Below are positions 39,584-47,577 of a stretch of DNA of 62,390 nucleotides, piece after piece. Source of the DNA: Burkholderiales bacterium. GTDB lineage: Bacteria > Pseudomonadota > Gammaproteobacteria > Burkholderiales > Burkholderiaceae_C. How positions within the stretch are numbered: position 1 is the first letter of the stretch; each line of letters starts with the position of its first letter. Location of the stretch: contig CANFXR010000004.1 in the NCBI GenBank assembly GCA_947451035.1, positions 1-62,390 on the forward strand. The letters are read 5' to 3'. The notes under the pieces are model-generated. The model saw only the letters and a program-made list of their open reading frames with translations. It had not been told where the DNA came from and made no database searches. Both the position numbers and the translations under genes were made by a program.

Positions 39584-40614
39584 ACTGAAATCGCCTGCCC
39601 CATTAATTCGCCCAAACTCAATCCGTAAACATCCGTGTAAAACACCTCCAACTTGCGCACAGAATCATCATTTTTTCCGCGGGTATCTGATGAATTATAA
39701 CTAGAGTATAAACTTTTACATCTGTACTCATTGGAGTAATTTACGGTGGGAAAGCTTTTGTAATCTGACGTGCATGCCTCGGGGTTGAGGATGAGGCTTG
39801 GAACACCGTTGCCAGCGCAGTGCCATTTGATCCAGAGGTCGTCAGCGGTTGGGGCCAGTGATAAAGCGTCATCCAACCGCAAAAATTCTCGGGTGAAGAA
39901 GCGTGTCGAGTAGAGAACTCCATCCTTGCCTGTAGGTAGGTTGGCCAAGCTCACCTGTGGTAACCCAAGACCCCAATCAGCGTAGCTCCCAATCTGGCCA
40001 TCGTGTAACACCATCTCTCGGCCTCGGAAGGCGACTACACAGTCGTGGAGTTTGAAGTTCTCATAGAGAGTTTGCAGGAAGTCAGGCGGATAAATCGTAT
40101 CGTCATCCACAGTCACGAATAGTTTGTCACGCGTCAAGTCATGGCTGAAGTGCTCCTTCAGGAAGGACATTATCTTGCGATAAGGGCCGATATTTGGTAC
40201 CCAGTGCACTTGCAGCAAGGGTAGATCTGCCATAGCCTGCAACAGGGGGTCTTTTTCGCTGATCCCGGCGTCTAGTAGATATGCCTCACGCGAAACATAT
40301 AGCCGAATAGCCACAGGTGGTAATTTCTGATCGTGCAGACTCTCGATGACCTGCCGAAGATGGTGCAATCGGGAGTCAATCGTGGTTAGACATATGACTA
40401 TGTCTGAACCCTCCGCAGGACCGTCCGGGTCTTGAGCCGCTGGCTGAGCCACGCACCCCTTCGCCTCGCGGCGCAGGCAGATATCTATATTGGCCTGCGC
40501 AAGGCGTGCCAAGGGATGAGATTCGGCGACCATTCGCCTGTACTCGACGAGTGCCTCGCGAAAATTCTGCTGACGCAGTAGCGCATTGGCATGAGTGAGC
40601 GTTAATTCTGGCAT
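39580..40614 (-). CDS. GT2-like glycosyltransferase with short TPR-like N-terminus
   Basis: A 344-residue protein. Residues 1–50 (LTLTHANALLRQQNFREALV) look like one TPR-type helix pair. The GT-A domain follows with SDIVICLTTIDSRLHHLRQV near residue 70, LPPVAIRLYVS, and KLFVTVDDDTIYPPDFLQ containing the DDD metal site; VVAFRGREMV and APTADDLWIKWHC complete a pattern seen in GT2-like enzymes of surface glycan clusters. The ATG at 40614 is clear although no strong ribosome site is seen. It is the upstream member of a coupled pair with the 754-residue protein. Confidence 0.82.
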   Translation of the reverse strand: MPELTLTHANALLRQQNFREALVEYRRMVAESHPLARLAQANIDICLRREAKGCVAQPAAQDPDGPAEGSDIVICLTTIDSRLHHLRQVIESLHDQKLPPVAIRLYVSREAYLLDAGISEKDPLLQAMADLPLLQVHWVPNIGPYRKIMSFLKEHFSHDLTRDKLFVTVDDDTIYPPDFLQTLYENFKLHDCVVAFRGREMVLHDGQIGSYADWGLGLPQVSLANLPTGKDGVLYSTRFFTREFLRLDDALSLAPTADDLWIKWHCAGNGVPSLILNPEACTSDYKSFPTVNYSNEYRCKSLYSSYNSSDTRGKNDDSVRKLEVFYTDVYGLSLGELMGQAISV

Positions 40615-40660
40615 TTGGGTCTAGCAGGACATGGGATATTCGATGGCGAAGCGTAGAAAT

Positions 40661-40894
40661 CTAAGAATTGGCGAATTCAAGCCTGACGTGCAACACCTGC
40701 CCCAAGCGGCAAGGTTGGCTTCTCGGCGGGACGTGGGGCTGGGCCAACGCAGCCGAAAAAGCCTTTGTAGAAGACTTGACGGCCACGGGTTGTTTGCTGG
40801 CTTTCTTGTCGCTCTTCGGGGACAAGGTCTGCACTGAGGCCTTGACGCCTCGGGTCGGATTGGCCTTGGTAGCAAGAGACTTTGGCGTTGACAT
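40661..40894 (-). pseudogene. Truncated 5' copy of the linker/TPR gene at 52.5–54.6 kb
   Basis: From ATG 40894 the first 50 or so codons (MSTPKSLATKANPTRG..) are a near-identical copy of the start of the gene at 52521–54557. Identity breaks at about 40738, after which unrelated sequence runs to a stop at 40661. The 78-codon product would be only the basic tail. It is a duplication remnant, part of the 406-bp direct repeat. Confidence 0.8.
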
Positions 40895-41143
40895 GCGATG
40901 CAATGAAGGGTTTGTGGTTCGGAGGATTCGCGAGTTCCCCCTGCAAGCACCGGATCAGCTTCCCACGGCTTTTGGCGCCTTTTGCCTGAATTTGGAAGTT
41001 GAAATTCTCAACTATCGCTTACGCCATAAAACCTAGTTTACGGCTTTACAGTCTCTTTATCGTTTTTCAAATTAGATGCTGAGCGTGAGCTTTTCACGGA
41101 TGAGCACAGCACAGGGCTCCACGCGGTCAGTTGGCGGGCGTGT
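40738..41143 (+). repeat. 406-bp direct repeat, copy 1
   Basis: Matches 54401–54806 at a constant offset of 13,663 bp with no net indel and an estimated 90–95% identity by eye. The 41030–41130 part is nearly perfect. It spans the C-terminal codons of the exostosin-type gene, the intergenic region and the first codons of the linker/TPR gene, all as fragments in this copy. Confidence 0.9.
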
Positions 41144-41271
41144 CCGGCCACGGGCAGAACGATGTTGAACCAGCCAGGCCCCATGAGTTCAATGTGCTGG
41201 GGTGTGAGCCTAGGTGTGGTGACTTCGATGCGCAGCGCTCCGCCAACCGGTGAGGTGTGGCGACAACGCAA
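41038..41271 (-). pseudogene. Chimeric glycosyltransferase fragment
   Basis: A 77-codon open frame. The last 34 residues (HARQLTAWSPVLCSSVKSSR..) equal the C-terminus of the exostosin-type protein at 54.7–56.1 kb. The first part (TSPVGGALRIEV, PQHIELMGPGWFNIVLPV) resembles the C-terminal beta domain of the GT2 protein at 31562–32857 (GRHVSSLPGPLEVRI, THIVRQPGPFRLDVPL). A stop lies shortly upstream and no proper start exists (TTG only). It looks like a recombination product of two genes' tails. Confidence 0.6.
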
Positions 41272-41317
41272 GACAAGGGCTGAGTCGTGCGTATTTCAGC
41301 GATCGTGGGCGCCTATT

Positions 41318-42337
41318 TCAGGCTGATCGTGGACGGCGAAACGGCGCCGTCGGTGACGCGTGCTGTCCTCGTTGGTCGCAGAACCAGGCGTACGCATCGC
41401 GCAGCCCGCCCTCGAGCCCGATGGTCGCTTGCCAGCCCAAGGCATGCAGGCGCGACACATCCATCAACTTGCGCGGCGCCCCATCGGGCTTGCTGGAATC
41501 AAACACCAGCCGTCCGGTGTAGCCGGTGACGCGGGCCACCGTTTCGGCCAGCTCGCGAATGGTGCAGTCAACGCCCGTGCCCACGTTGATGTGCGACAGC
41601 ATCGGCTGGGTATGGCTGCGGTAGGTGGCGTCGTCGAGTTCCATCACGTACACACTGGCCGCGGCCATGTCATCGACGTGCAGGAACTCGCGCATCGGCG
41701 TGCCGCTGCCCCAGATCACCACCTCGGCCGCGTTGGCCTGCACCGCCTCATGAAAACGCCGCAGCAGCGCCGGGATGACGTGCGAGTTTTCGGGGTGGTA
41801 GTTGTCGTGCGGGCCGTACAGGTTGGTGGGCATCACGCTGCGGTAATCGCGCCCGTATTGCCGGTTGAAGCTCTCGCACAGCTTGATGCCTGCGATCTTG
41901 GCGATGGCATACGGCTCGTTGGTGGGCTCAAGCGTGCCGGTGAGCAGCGCGTCTTCGCACATCGGCTGCGTGGCCATGCGCGGGTAGATGCACGACGAGC
42001 CCAGAAACAGCAACTGCTGTACGCCCGAGCGATGCGCTGCCTCGACCACGTTGGCCTCGATCATCAGGTTTTGGTAGATGAACTCGGCCGGGTTGGTGTT
42101 GTTGGCATGAATGCCACCCACCTTGGCTGCGGCCAGCACCACCTGGCTGATGCGGTGCTGCGCAAAGTAGGCCCGCACGGCGGCCTGGTCGGTGAGGTCG
42201 AGCTCGGCATGCGTGGCGGTCAAGATGTGCTCGTAACCCAGCGCCCCTAAGCGCCGGACCACGGCCGAACCCACCATGCCGCGGTGGCCGGCGACGAAGA
42301 TGGTGCTGTCGAGTTGGCGGCCGGTCATGGGGCTCAC
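41318..42337 (-). CDS. fcl: GDP-L-fucose synthase
   Basis: A 339-residue cytoplasmic NADPH-dependent epimerase/reductase converting GDP-4-keto-6-deoxymannose to GDP-L-fucose. The Rossmann motif is [13 protein letters not shown]; the short-chain dehydrogenase catalytic Ser-Tyr-Lys is seen in [14 protein letters not shown] and [31 protein letters not shown] and [16 protein letters not shown] are family signatures. The GTG at 42337 overlaps the gmd stop (GTGA); an ATG at 42328 is the alternative. With gmd it supplies the donor for the fucosyltransferase-like genes in the island. Confidence 0.96.
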   Translation of the reverse strand: MSPMTGRQLDSTIFVAGHRGMVGSAVVRRLGALGYEHILTATHAELDLTDQAAVRAYFAQHRISQVVLAAAKVGGIHANNTNPAEFIYQNLMIEANVVEAAHRSGVQQLLFLGSSCIYPRMATQPMCEDALLTGTLEPTNEPYAIAKIAGIKLCESFNRQYGRDYRSVMPTNLYGPHDNYHPENSHVIPALLRRFHEAVQANAAEVVIWGSGTPMREFLHVDDMAAASVYVMELDDATYRSHTQPMLSHINVGTGVDCTIRELAETVARVTGYTGRLVFDSSKPDGAPRKLMDVSRLHALGWQATIGLEGGLRDAYAWFCDQRGQHASPTAPFRRPRSA

Positions 42338-43455
42338 CCCGCCTCTCGGGCCATGGCCACGTCATGCCCATGGGCCTTTAAGAAGGCGGTGCGCTGCGCG
42401 ACTTTCAGGTCAGCGGCCACCATCTCGGCACACATGGTCTGGGCGGTGATCTCGGGCACCCAGCCCAGCCGTTCACGGGCCTTGGTCGGGTCGCCCAGCA
42501 GGGTTTTGACCTCGGCGGGGCGAAAGTAGCGCGCGTCGACGGCCATCACGCAATCGCCCACCTTCAGGGCTGGGGCGCGTTCACCCTCGATAGCTGCCAC
42601 GTAGGCCTTTTCGTCGATGCCCTGCCCTTCAAAGCGCAGCGTGATGCCCAACTCGGCAGCCGACCAGGTGATGAACTCGCGCACCGAATACTGCTTGCCG
42701 GTGGCGATGACAAAGTCTTCAGCCTGAGCCTGCTGCAGCATCATCCATTGCATGCGCACGTAATCCTTGGCGTGGCCCCAATCGCGCAGCGAATCGAGGT
42801 TGCCCATGTAGAGACACTGGTCCAACCCCTGTGCAATGTTGGCCAGGCCGCGCGTGATCTTGCGGGTGACGAAGGTCTCGCCCCGGCGCGGCGACTCGTG
42901 GTTGAACAAGATGCCGTTGCACGCGTACATGCCGTAGGCCTCGCGGTAGTTGACCGTGATCCAGTAGGCGTAGAGCTTGGCCACTGCGTAGGGGCTGCGC
43001 GGATAAAAGGGCGTGGTTTCCTTCTGCGGCGTTTCTTGCACCAGCCCGTAAAGCTCTGAGGTGCTGGCCTGATAGAAGCGGGTCTTGCCCGCCAACCCCA
43101 GCAGGCGAATGGCTTCGAGCAGGCGCAACGTGCCGGTGGCGTCCACATCGGCCGTGTATTCGGGCGCCTCAAAGCTCACCGCCACATGGCTTTGCGCGCC
43201 CAGGTTGTAGACCTCGTCAGGCTGCACCTGCTGCAAGATGCGCGTGAGGTTGGACGAATCGGTCAGGTCACCGTAGTGCAGCACAAAGCGCTGGTTTTCA
43301 ACGTGCGGGTCTTCATAGATGTGGTCCACCCGCTGCGTGTTGAACGACGACGCGCGGCGCTTGATGCCATGCACCTCGTAGCCCTTGTCGAGCAAAAACT
43401 CGGCGAGGTAGCTGCCGTCTTGGCCGGTGATGCCGGTGATGAGTGCTTTTTTCAT
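42334..43455 (-). CDS. gmd: GDP-mannose 4,6-dehydratase
   Basis: A 373-residue cytoplasmic enzyme forming GDP-4-keto-6-deoxy-D-mannose from GDP-mannose, the first step to GDP-L-fucose (also GDP-rhamnose or perosamine). Signatures: [20 protein letters not shown] (NADP-binding), [30 protein letters not shown], and the YxxxK pair in [32 protein letters not shown] is diagnostic. Length is normal. It is the first gene of the gmd–fcl pair. Unlike its neighbours at 43.9–47.4 kb it has host-like high GC. Confidence 0.97.
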   Translation of the reverse strand: MKKALITGITGQDGSYLAEFLLDKGYEVHGIKRRASSFNTQRVDHIYEDPHVENQRFVLHYGDLTDSSNLTRILQQVQPDEVYNLGAQSHVAVSFEAPEYTADVDATGTLRLLEAIRLLGLAGKTRFYQASTSELYGLVQETPQKETTPFYPRSPYAVAKLYAYWITVNYREAYGMYACNGILFNHESPRRGETFVTRKITRGLANIAQGLDQCLYMGNLDSLRDWGHAKDYVRMQWMMLQQAQAEDFVIATGKQYSVREFITWSAAELGITLRFEGQGIDEKAYVAAIEGERAPALKVGDCVMAVDARYFRPAEVKTLLGDPTKARERLGWVPEITAQTMCAEMVAADLKVAQRTAFLKAHGHDVAMAREAG

Positions 43456-43907
43456 GTGGGTAAGGCGTTGGTTGAGTCAGAGGCAGCGCTGCTGCTAAAC
43501 GCCTGCGCCGGCTTCCAGGCCCAGACGATGGCGGCGGCACAGCTCGTGGGTGGGGATGCTTGACGGGCGCGCATGCACGGCAAGTAGTTGACTGCCCGGC
43601 AAAGGTGGACGTCACTCGCATGAGTCATGGCCGACTGCCTTATGTGCGGAAAAAACTGAGTCTCGCATTACAGCGCGGTCTTTCAAGTGCGCCAGTTCGC
43701 TGCAAGTACCATCTTTGCCAAGACCAGCATCAAGATAATGCACCGCAGCAATGCCAAAGCGTAAGGCCTGCCAATTTCTGCAGAATACATTAAATTGACG
43801 CCGGGACGCCCCTTGGGCGGTTAAAACTATATCCCTGCGAGCAATGCGAGTCGCTCGCTGATTCGCGGCGGAAAGATATCACTGGGTTCGGGAACAATTA
43901 GCAGGCG
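43456..43907. other. 452-bp region without recognised gene, upstream of gmd
   Basis: No open frame here has a convincing protein. Base composition shifts from GC-rich next to gmd to lower GC toward 43,900, marking a mosaic joint. CGCCC-CTT-GGGCG at 43807–43819 is a small hairpin without T-run. The gmd promoter must lie here but no good hexamer pair was found. Confidence 0.4.
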
Positions 43908-44849
43908 CTAGGCACTGCGGACGGTTAAATGGCCTGCATCTGCCAGCTCGCAATTAACAAACCAAAGATCCAATATATCTAGAACCTTGATTCCCGAGAA
44001 ACTGAAAGGTATTGCGCAAATTGAATAATCAATCGCATCGGGCAACACCTTAATATCTACAACTAGAGAATCAGTTGCGGGAACTCGGTCGTACCACAAA
44101 GCCACTATCCCGCTTCGAGAAAAATGACTCCAACGATCCCACAGGCAAATATTCTTATGTTCCTGAACTTTCAAAATTGGACTTTTGGGGCCATGGACTA
44201 ACCGGGCAATTATTTGACAATTTCTATCCAGATTGCCAAGTGAGAGCGACAAAATCCCTCCTTCGGGGATATTCAAATTAATCTCCCCGAGTCGACGGAT
44301 AGAGAAATTCGTTTCCAATTTAACGCTGAAAGCCTGGAGCCGCGATCTTTCCGTCGTGATTCGCAGTAAGTCTCGGTGCAGCAGGCTGGCATATATTTCC
44401 GCCCCATCAGCATTTGTGTGCACACCATCCCGAAGATGGCCATCAATGTCAACGGAAGATCTGTAATCCAACAATGGAAAATTATACCTAGCGCACAATT
44501 CGATAACCTGCATCTCACTTTGTCTATTTGCATTTTTATTTGCGGTTGAGGCGAATATTATGAATACTGGCAAAGCGCCGAAATCAGTAATCTGCTTGAC
44601 GATCCATAGCAGTTTTCTGTCATCGAATTCCCCCAACGCTGTGGTATTCCAATCTAAGACGCAGATTTCACAACCATCTTTTAGATCGTCGTTGATCGTG
44701 ACGAAGCAAGCGTCATTGAGATGGCAGCCGCCGTACCCGTGCTTTCGGAGCTTATATTGAGTGCCAGCAAATTTTTCTAGGAGACGATTAAAATACGAGA
44801 AATCGCCGGACTGCTGCGTTACACTCGCCCCATGAAAAAGAATTTCCAT
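43908..44849 (-). CDS. SGNH/GDSL-like hydrolase with C-terminal beta domain
   Basis: A 313-residue protein. The N-terminal 170 residues show an SGNH pattern: ILFHGASVTQQSGDFSYF (block I with the Ser nucleophile in GAS), GGCHLND (block II/III Gly), and DGVHTNADGAEIYASLL (block V with Asp and His). Such enzymes acetylate or deacetylate glycans or act as esterases. The C-terminal 140 residues (LNIPEGGILSLSLGNLD..) appear beta-rich and could bind sugar. No signal peptide is seen, which is unusual for a secreted esterase and fits a cytoplasmic glycan-modifying role. The gene is AT-rich. Another reading is an inactive homologue. Confidence 0.75.
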   Translation of the reverse strand: MEILFHGASVTQQSGDFSYFNRLLEKFAGTQYKLRKHGYGGCHLNDACFVTINDDLKDGCEICVLDWNTTALGEFDDRKLLWIVKQITDFGALPVFIIFASTANKNANRQSEMQVIELCARYNFPLLDYRSSVDIDGHLRDGVHTNADGAEIYASLLHRDLLRITTERSRLQAFSVKLETNFSIRRLGEINLNIPEGGILSLSLGNLDRNCQIIARLVHGPKSPILKVQEHKNICLWDRWSHFSRSGIVALWYDRVPATDSLVVDIKVLPDAIDYSICAIPFSFSGIKVLDILDLWFVNCELADAGHLTVRSA

Positions 44850-44982
44850 TAGTATTTAACCTTTTTTCCCGGCGAAGTAAGTCAGACTCCGTGAGATTTA
44901 AAAAATTATATCAATTCTGGCGCGAAATCTACTTATATAACGTCGCCGCAAGATTAAAAATCTTATCAGCGCATCTGCCATA

Positions 44983-45945
44983 TCAAGAATCTGGCGACCC
45001 GAAAAATCTTCCGATCAAAACGGGCGCCGATCGAAACATGGCGGACAACTTAGAAAACTCTGAATTTGAGGGAACAAAGTGCTGCCCGCGCGAGAGGCAC
45101 CAAATATCGGCAAGTGCGTATCCAATTTGATCTGCTTTTGTAATCCCAAGCTGCGACAGCAGTTGACTTTCAGGAATGGAATGAAGATTCCTGAAATGGC
45201 CTTGCGTCAAATCTGGAAGCGGAGTTAAAGTCAAGACCGAGGTAGTTGGAAACCTGCATTGGAGCTCATTCCTTGATAACGAGTTGTCGGTCGCCAAGAA
45301 AATATTAGCCGTAGGGCAGAAATTAAGAGCGCTGGCCACCTCAGAAGTCAGTTTTTCTATCGGTTCCATCTTGTCAGGTGTATTTCGCCAGTGCACTGCA
45401 ACGCAGTTTGGATCGAATATTTTTGATCGATCAACTATGTATGACTTAAAGCGTTCAGATAGTTGGCAATCCTCGAATAGTCGGCTCGATACCTTGTACC
45501 GACTTGTGTGCGCGTATTCACCAGTGGTCAACTGAATACCAGGGAATTCCTGTTGGCGTACATCAATGGCTAAGGCGTATTCCGCAGTCCGCCGCCCCAA
45601 CTGAAGAGCGTAGCTAGTTCGATGCGCACCGTTGGTACTTTTATGATCGGCTTCCGCGCGCCAAGTTGCAGAAAGTTCGCCAACTACAGTATCACCGAAG
45701 GGGTCAAGCATAATTCGAGATCTCAATACCTGCGCCGACTCATATTTATCCGCCATCGGACCGCTGTTCGAGACGGGCTCAAATACATCGTAAAATGGCA
45801 ATCCGAACGCTGAGTGGTTGTGAGCCACGGGTATGACGCGACGATTTGTCGCCGCCGCATACACGATAGTGTTCCCCAGCAATCTCGCCATGTGCGCGAA
45901 GCCGCCGGTACACAGATGCACTATGTATTTTTGTTTTCCCAACAT
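44983..45945 (-). CDS. Putative fucosyltransferase-like (NodZ/O-fucosyltransferase-type) protein
   Basis: About 320 residues from ATG 45945, preceded by GGAG; a TTG at 45972 is an alternative start. The N-terminal part YIVHLCTGGFAHMARLLGNT and the C-terminal motifs VAVHWRNTPDKMEP, ANIFLATDNSLSRNEL and FVPSNSEFSKLSAMF follow the order of HxR, TD and S-N/S-x-x-S motifs in the GT-B fucosyltransferase group, also present in the pseudogene at 35.4–36.3 kb. With gmd and fcl adjacent, GDP-L-fucose is the likely donor. Gene is AT-rich and presumably acquired. Sequence similarity is distant, so the donor assignment is tentative. Confidence 0.6.
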   Translation of the reverse strand: MLGKQKYIVHLCTGGFAHMARLLGNTIVYAAATNRRVIPVAHNHSAFGLPFYDVFEPVSNSGPMADKYESAQVLRSRIMLDPFGDTVVGELSATWRAEADHKSTNGAHRTSYALQLGRRTAEYALAIDVRQQEFPGIQLTTGEYAHTSRYKVSSRLFEDCQLSERFKSYIVDRSKIFDPNCVAVHWRNTPDKMEPIEKLTSEVASALNFCPTANIFLATDNSLSRNELQCRFPTTSVLTLTPLPDLTQGHFRNLHSIPESQLLSQLGITKADQIGYALADIWCLSRGQHFVPSNSEFSKLSAMFRSAPVLIGRFFGSPDS

Positions 45946-45987
45946 AGCTCCAACAAAATTGTATTTGGCCAATTAGGCTTGATTGCA

Positions 45988-47436
45988 TCAAGCTACGTGC
46001 GACTGATTGGCCACCCCCCAAATCTCAATAGCCGACAGATGAATTGCAGTCTTAATCGGCGAGTAAATTGTAAAATAGCGCGCTGAGGCCCCGAATAAAT
46101 CCGTCACGCTGTCGACATCTGGCGCGCAAAGGAAGCTCGAGTCAAATTCTATTAGCTTGCCCTCCGAGAAATTAATGGATTTATCGTTGTGAGTAACATA
46201 AAACAATAGACGGGCTCTGTCGCGACGCGTATCGGTTCGATTTTTTATTCTTATATACGAGAGCCTGCAGGTCGCTTCCAAATCGACAGTAATCCATTGG
46301 CCGGGCGCATTTGCCGTATGAAAAAAATATGGGCTCTTGGCTTCCACTATTCCAGTGCCGCGATGTTTGTCGAATGGCCTACTGAGCGAGAAACGTTTTC
46401 CAGACGCAATATTTATTAGTCCCTCCGACGCCAAGGGGTACGATGTTTCTCGTCTGCGCAACGACAATTCGTTCCTGATACCTTCGATGCAAACAAGAAC
46501 ATTTTCAATCTGCGCCGGGATAGCGAAATCACTCAAATAGTCAAGGCGTTCTTCAAGAATCTTGACTTTTGAATCAACTTGACGGGGAACTCCTAGCCAA
46601 CTTTCCAGAAGTGTTATGGGCGGCTTGGAGGGTACGTTTACGACATCTAACGGGTGAGGCAAGCGGGGCGGTATGAGATTCGCCAGTTTCGCACCCTCAC
46701 CAATCGTTGACGGAAATCGATCACGACGAAGAAATGTTAGTTCTAAAACGGCCGGCAGATTAACGACCTGCTTTGTGACGGGCTCGGTTACAAATACCTC
46801 TCCACAACAATTGTTGGGGTGACTATGTACGCAAATAAAATTCCTCGAGATCTTCCGAAAAAATGGGATAAATATCGAATCCACTATCTGCGCGTCGAAG
46901 ATCTTCCGCAGCCCATGTATTTCAATGGCAATTATTCTGAATCTATCGAGGGTTGACTCGCGCGCCCCTAGAATATTTCTATATTCAGCGCCCTCGATAT
47001 CGATCTGCAGCAACAGGTCGCTCGCTGCGCATGCCTCCTGTTGAGCAACCCAGGCATCCAACGATATGGCGTCATCGCTACCGTTTACATCAAGCCACTT
47101 CTTAAGGAAAGTCTGCATGCCACTGCGCAGTGGCGTTTTCAGTTTACTGGCGTCGCTTGAGAAATCGCACATATGGGAGGCGATTCCAAAGCGCTCAGCC
47201 AGTTCGTCTTCAAAGTCTTTTCGATTGGCGACCCCAGGCGAAAAGCAGGCCGATATCCCGGACAAATCATCTGGTAGGAGATAGGCGCCATCACCGCTTC
47301 CACCAATCCTAATCAATGGACGAGGTGACGGCTTCGGTCGAATAATTTCAAGAATTTCCGAAATATTTTCATCGCTGGGCGTGGTGGGCGCATCAGCGTC
47401 GACCACCTGCATTTCACATCCGTAGAAATTTGCCAT
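45988..47436 (-). CDS. FkbM-type methyltransferase with discoidin-like C-terminal domain
   Basis: A 482-residue cytoplasmic protein from an AT-rich gene. Residues 30–250 form an FkbM/class I methyltransferase: RIGGSGDGAYLLPDDLSG at the SAM-binding motif I position, SDLLLQIDIEGAEYRNIL (the D-I/V-E-G-x-E motif of FkbM) and RIIAIEIHGL. After a linker, residues 335–480 resemble an F5/8 type C (discoidin) domain: GLINIASGKRFSLSRPFDK, APGQWITVDLEATCRLSYI, TIYSPIKTAIHLSAIEIWG. This fold binds galactose or other sugars. Such a fusion would place O-methylation on the glycan that the domain holds. The ATG at 47436 is the first in frame. Confidence 0.78.
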   Translation of the reverse strand: MANFYGCEMQVVDADAPTTPSDENISEILEIIRPKPSPRPLIRIGGSGDGAYLLPDDLSGISACFSPGVANRKDFEDELAERFGIASHMCDFSSDASKLKTPLRSGMQTFLKKWLDVNGSDDAISLDAWVAQQEACAASDLLLQIDIEGAEYRNILGARESTLDRFRIIAIEIHGLRKIFDAQIVDSIFIPFFRKISRNFICVHSHPNNCCGEVFVTEPVTKQVVNLPAVLELTFLRRDRFPSTIGEGAKLANLIPPRLPHPLDVVNVPSKPPITLLESWLGVPRQVDSKVKILEERLDYLSDFAIPAQIENVLVCIEGIRNELSLRRRETSYPLASEGLINIASGKRFSLSRPFDKHRGTGIVEAKSPYFFHTANAPGQWITVDLEATCRLSYIRIKNRTDTRRDRARLLFYVTHNDKSINFSEGKLIEFDSSFLCAPDVDSVTDLFGASARYFTIYSPIKTAIHLSAIEIWGVANQSHVA

Positions 47437-47577
47437 TTTTTTGCTCGAAATATCCGATATATGCCTATTGGGCCGGATTTTTATGAATTTAGCAGCCTAA
47501 GCTGCTGAATTAATATTTATCTAACCTTTTGCACTGCCAACGAAAGGCTCCGTAACTGACATGTCGCTCGCAGCAGG
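47437..47577. other. AT-rich gap, no gene seen
   Basis: 141 bp of low GC between the FkbM gene and the downstream end of the exostosin-type gene; marks the switch from AT-rich acquired genes to GC-rich genes. A promoter for the AT-rich cluster is likely but not resolved. Confidence 0.35.

Noticed and set aside
40668-41036. Plus-strand 122-codon frame, with a similar frame at 54088–54699
   Set aside because: Both are the reverse complement of the duplicated 5' end of the linker/TPR gene; similarity reflects the DNA repeat, not a second gene.
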